Shown piece after piece: positions 61,481 to 64,000 of a stretch of DNA of 64,000 bases (position 1 is the first letter of the stretch; every line of letters begins with the position of its first letter). The translations under genes and the position numbers were made by a program. Location: assembly GCA_045614605.1 (NCBI GenBank), contig JAZLDH010000012.1, forward strand, positions 124,001 to 188,000. The letters are read 5' to 3'. The notes under the pieces are model-generated. The model had not been told where the DNA came from, ran no database searches, and worked only from the letters and a program-made list of their open reading frames with translations. This DNA comes from Onthomorpha sp937906975 (GTDB lineage Bacteria; Bacteroidota; Bacteroidia; Bacteroidales; P3).

Positions 61481-64000
61481 TTATTCGACAATCAATTTTT
61501 GTGTACTAATTGCAGAATCTGTTACGATTCTAATGTAATAAACTCCGCTTGCCATTTTGCTAACATCGATTAAATATTCACTCGCATTTGCTTTCATTAC
61601 TCCCTTGCTTAGTATTCTTGCTTGCAAATCGCTAATTATTATTTTAGCCTCTGTTTCCAATCCCTCTATTCTTAAAATTGCGTGCTCACTTGTAGGATTT
61701 GGATACAAACTTACTTGCAACTGATTTGCTCTTGCATTGTTTAAGCCCAAAAGAGTAAAGGATTCAACCTCTCCATAGGAAGTTGCAACTTGATTTGTTA
61801 TGTATGCACGATAGAAATAAGTCTCTCCTTCCTCTAAGCCTGTTACCGATTGAGAGAATGTGTTGTTTTCAAGTGTTGCTGTGATGTTTTGCACTCCTTG
61901 GTCTTCTAATGTGAAGTTTGAAACAGTTGCTAAGGCAAATCCTACTGTAAAGTTTTCAGCATTTCCTGCACTTACCAACTCTCCCATTAAGGTTGCAGAT
62001 GTGTTTGCTATCTCTGTTGCAGACAAAGTATTGACCTCTCCCTCTACAATGTTGTCATCTTGTTCGGAAAGCGTTAAGAAACTTATTGCCACCCACGCCG
62101 ATTGTTCGTTTTCACATATTGCCCTCACCTCTACCATATATTGAGTTGATGGAGTAAGGTCTGTTAAAACTTTACTTGTAGAAGAAATTGTTTCCACCTC
62201 ACCTGCATTTAGTTTTAATTCATAACTATCTGCCGAGCCTAACCAACTAATTTCTGCTGTTGTAGATGTGATATTTGTTGCAGTCAATTCCTCTGGTGCA
62301 TCGCAAGGAATAATTTCCTCTATCACAGGTCCTACATATAAATTATCAATATACAAATTATTATCGCCATTATAAACCGTGCTTTCTCCATAAAAACCTA
62401 TTTTTACTAAGCCCGATAATGGATTTCCATAAGAATCTTGTAGCAAATAGGTAATTCTTGTAAAGGAAGTGTCGGTAAAATCTGAGAAATTATGTTCTAC
62501 ATCTTCGTCCGCATCTGTATATATCAATGCGTATTCGCTTGACCAAGTCAAACCTCCATCTATTGAAACCACTATCGCAAACACATCATCTGGTGCTGGC
62601 TGTGGACCATCTTCCGAAGAGGAATAGGCTTTCAAAGCTACATCTAATGATAATATATTGGTTTCTGCTCCATTTCCTAAGTCGATTTGTGGAGTGATTA
62701 ACCAATGTTGTCTAACATCTGTCCCGTAAATATTGATTTTCATCTTAGGAGTAGAGTTGTCGCCAACGCTATCTGTTGATTGAAACCAATATTGTTGATT
62801 ATCTACAAAAGTAACATTTTCAGATAATAGTCCTTTTGCATTTGTCCAACATGTATTTATTGCAACATTTTCATCAAAAAATTCTTCGTATGGCAGTTGT
62901 ATTAATGGACATTCTGTGCGGAATGTTATTTTTTCCGAATAAGCCGATTCTGTTTCTCCGCAATCAGAAGTTACATACAAAACATAGGTAGTTGTAGGAA
63001 AAAGATTGTTTAATTCTACCGAAGCGGCAGTTACAGATGTTGAATTATAGGTGTTTGCTCCCAATGGTTTGTAATACACATTCCATTGATTGTGAGTTGT
63101 ATCTGCATCTTCCCATATTATTATTGCGTTATTTCCTATTATTTCTGCCACCTCTGGAACGCTTGTTGGCGGAGTACAAGTAGTGGTGTATAAAGAAACA
63201 TTGTCTATCGCCGCAGGCACTATTGTATCTTCGCTATTGGTGTAGCCCCATGTAAGAAATACCAAACGTTTATCGCCTCTTATATTATCTAAAAACACTT
63301 TTTCATTTTGCCAGCTGTCAGAAGCATAAAGCAAGGTTAGTCTTTCTTCTTCTAATGGGAAGGAATCCGTTGGTGGAGTGTCATAAGTTGTTAAGTAAAC
63401 TGCTAAACCGTTTTTCACCTCATCATCTACTTTTCTTCCTCTTATTTTCCAATCAAATGAAAGTTCAAAAAGCTCATCTGTTTCGCCAAATGAGAAATCT
63501 TTCCACATATAAGAATAAGTTATGTTTGAGCCTGATTGTGCAGAATAGGTCAATCCATTATCTATTGATATGTATGCGGCTGAGCCTGTAGAGACTGATG
63601 TTGCTGAGCCTATGTTCCAAACATTATTTGTTTCATTATTTGTTATATGCCATGTGTTTGCATCTTCTAAATCTTCAAAAGAAGTTGAATATGGAATAGA
63701 TGCTCCTGCTTCTTTTGTGGTAAATCGTCCTATTGTCCAAGGAGAATAGCTATTTCCACACACGCTTCTTATTCCTATCACATAATCTGTTGTTGGCATT
63801 AAGCCCGATAATTCTATTGGTGAAGATGAGCAAACTAATATCGGAGTAAGAGTATCAATAACCGTTTCTTCTACTCCTGGTGCTATGACATATTCCCATG
63901 AGTTTGCTAAACCCCATGTGTTAAAGGAAGCTTTTGCTGCGTTTGAGGTGATTGCAGAAAATGAAATTGCATAAGGCACTTGGCATTCGCTCCATTGTTC
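61481..64000 (-). CDS. T9SS type A cargo with FN3 and cleaved-adhesin-like domains (5' end outside the window)
   Basis: Partial gene. The frame is open to the right edge (the last residues read EQWSECQ before VPYAISFS), so at least 840 residues are visible and the signal peptide lies beyond. FN3-like domains (TNITSTTAEISWLGSADSYEL) alternate with cleaved-adhesin/MAM-like domains (WHITNNETNNVWNIGSATS). The end is a type A sorting domain (LYPNPTSEHA, then SGVYYIRIVTDS and TQKLIVE). It is a close relative in design of the two giant proteins at 70-12174. An internal GTG at 63977-63979 is not a likely start because the domain continues upstream. Confidence 0.92.
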   Translation of the reverse strand, partial: EQWSECQVPYAISFSAITSNAAKASFNTWGLANSWEYVIAPGVEETVIDTLTPILVCSSSPIELSGLMPTTDYVIGIRSVCGNSYSPWTIGRFTTKEAGASIPYSTSFEDLEDANTWHITNNETNNVWNIGSATSVSTGSAAYISIDNGLTYSAQSGSNITYSYMWKDFSFGETDELFELSFDWKIRGRKVDDEVKNGLAVYLTTYDTPPTDSFPLEEERLTLLYASDSWQNEKVFLDNIRGDKRLVFLTWGYTNSEDTIVPAAIDNVSLYTTTCTPPTSVPEVAEIIGNNAIIIWEDADTTHNQWNVYYKPLGANTYNSTSVTAASVELNNLFPTTTYVLYVTSDCGETESAYSEKITFRTECPLIQLPYEEFFDENVAINTCWTNAKGLLSENVTFVDNQQYWFQSTDSVGDNSTPKMKINIYGTDVRQHWLITPQIDLGNGAETNILSLDVALKAYSSSEDGPQPAPDDVFAIVVSIDGGLTWSSEYALIYTDADEDVEHNFSDFTDTSFTRITYLLQDSYGNPLSGLVKIGFYGESTVYNGDNNLYIDNLYVGPVIEEIIPCDAPEELTATNITSTTAEISWLGSADSYELKLNAGEVETISSTSKVLTDLTPSTQYMVEVRAICENEQSAWVAISFLTLSEQDDNIVEGEVNTLSATEIANTSATLMGELVSAGNAENFTVGFALATVSNFTLEDQGVQNITATLENNTFSQSVTGLEEGETYFYRAYITNQVATSYGEVESFTLLGLNNARANQLQVSLYPNPTSEHAILRIEGLETEAKIIISDLQARILSKGVMKANASEYLIDVSKMASGVYYIRIVTDSAISTQKLIVE

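Overview
The window comes from an AT-rich member of the Bacteroidota, most likely order Bacteroidales. The evidence is two T9SS type A cargo proteins plus a third cut by the window edge, one type B (gliding-type C-terminal domain) cargo, a porZ-like T9SS gene, DUF4301 and DUF4837 proteins, a succinate-to-propionate methylmalonyl-CoA decarboxylase operon, and many promoters of the Bacteroidota form TTTG-N19/20-TAnnTTTG. I found no rRNA, tRNA, CRISPR array, integrase or transposase.

Layout. 1-12.2 kb: two giant paralogous T9SS type A cargo proteins (minus strand). 12.2-17.1 kb: an M23/LysM peptidase, then glmS with a coupled DUF4301 gene, and a divergent NifX-like gene. 17.2-22.5 kb: a 1762-residue repeat protein with a type B sorting domain. 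22.5-26.8 kb: AlkD-like protein, ferritin, FolC, O-antigen ligase. 26.9-30.9 kb: a TolC/HlyD/MFS tripartite efflux operon with a possible leader peptide. 31-33 kb: carbamate kinase and ornithine carbamoyltransferase. 33.0-36.8 kb: an accessory island holding a phased repeat array, a promoter, a long-hairpin RNA candidate, a three-gene Zorya type II-like anti-phage system (ZorA-ZorB-HNH) and a cluster of hairpins between direct repeats. 36.8-42 kb: RluA, Psd, CdsA, LUD protein, FtsH and RsfS on the minus strand. 42.2-47.5 kb: TPR protein, outer-membrane barrel and a small helical protein. 47.5-49 kb: a YhcG-type PDDEXK nuclease cassette bounded by an 84-bp duplication of the host gene's 3' end. 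49.1-51.7 kb: MFS and MATE exporters. 51.7-55.8 kb: mce and the sodium-pumping decarboxylase subunits. 56-61.4 kb: DUF4837 lipoprotein, prfA, porZ, recO. 61.5-64 kb: a third type A cargo protein, cut by the window edge.

The most unusual signal is not a gene. Seven intergenic sites carry arrays of four short A/T-embedded cores of the form CTTAG or CTTTG (or their complements). All 21 within-array intervals, counted by hand, are exactly 21 bp (two helical turns), even where unit orientation flips. A two-unit version lies at 5790-5815. The array at 33.0 kb runs on, in nearly the same pitch, into five palindromic TTAYC...GGTAA-like units beside the Zorya genes. At three genes the stop codon is fused to an array unit in the identical string TAAGTCTAAG. 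I do not recognise this family.

How the genes work together: the cargo proteins depend on the T9SS, of which PorZ is an attachment-complex part. Mce, MmdA, OadG, the biotin carrier and OadB form a chain that turns methylmalonyl-CoA into propionyl-CoA while pumping sodium. CdsA and Psd act in phosphatidylethanolamine synthesis. GlmS feeds cell-wall and LPS precursors.
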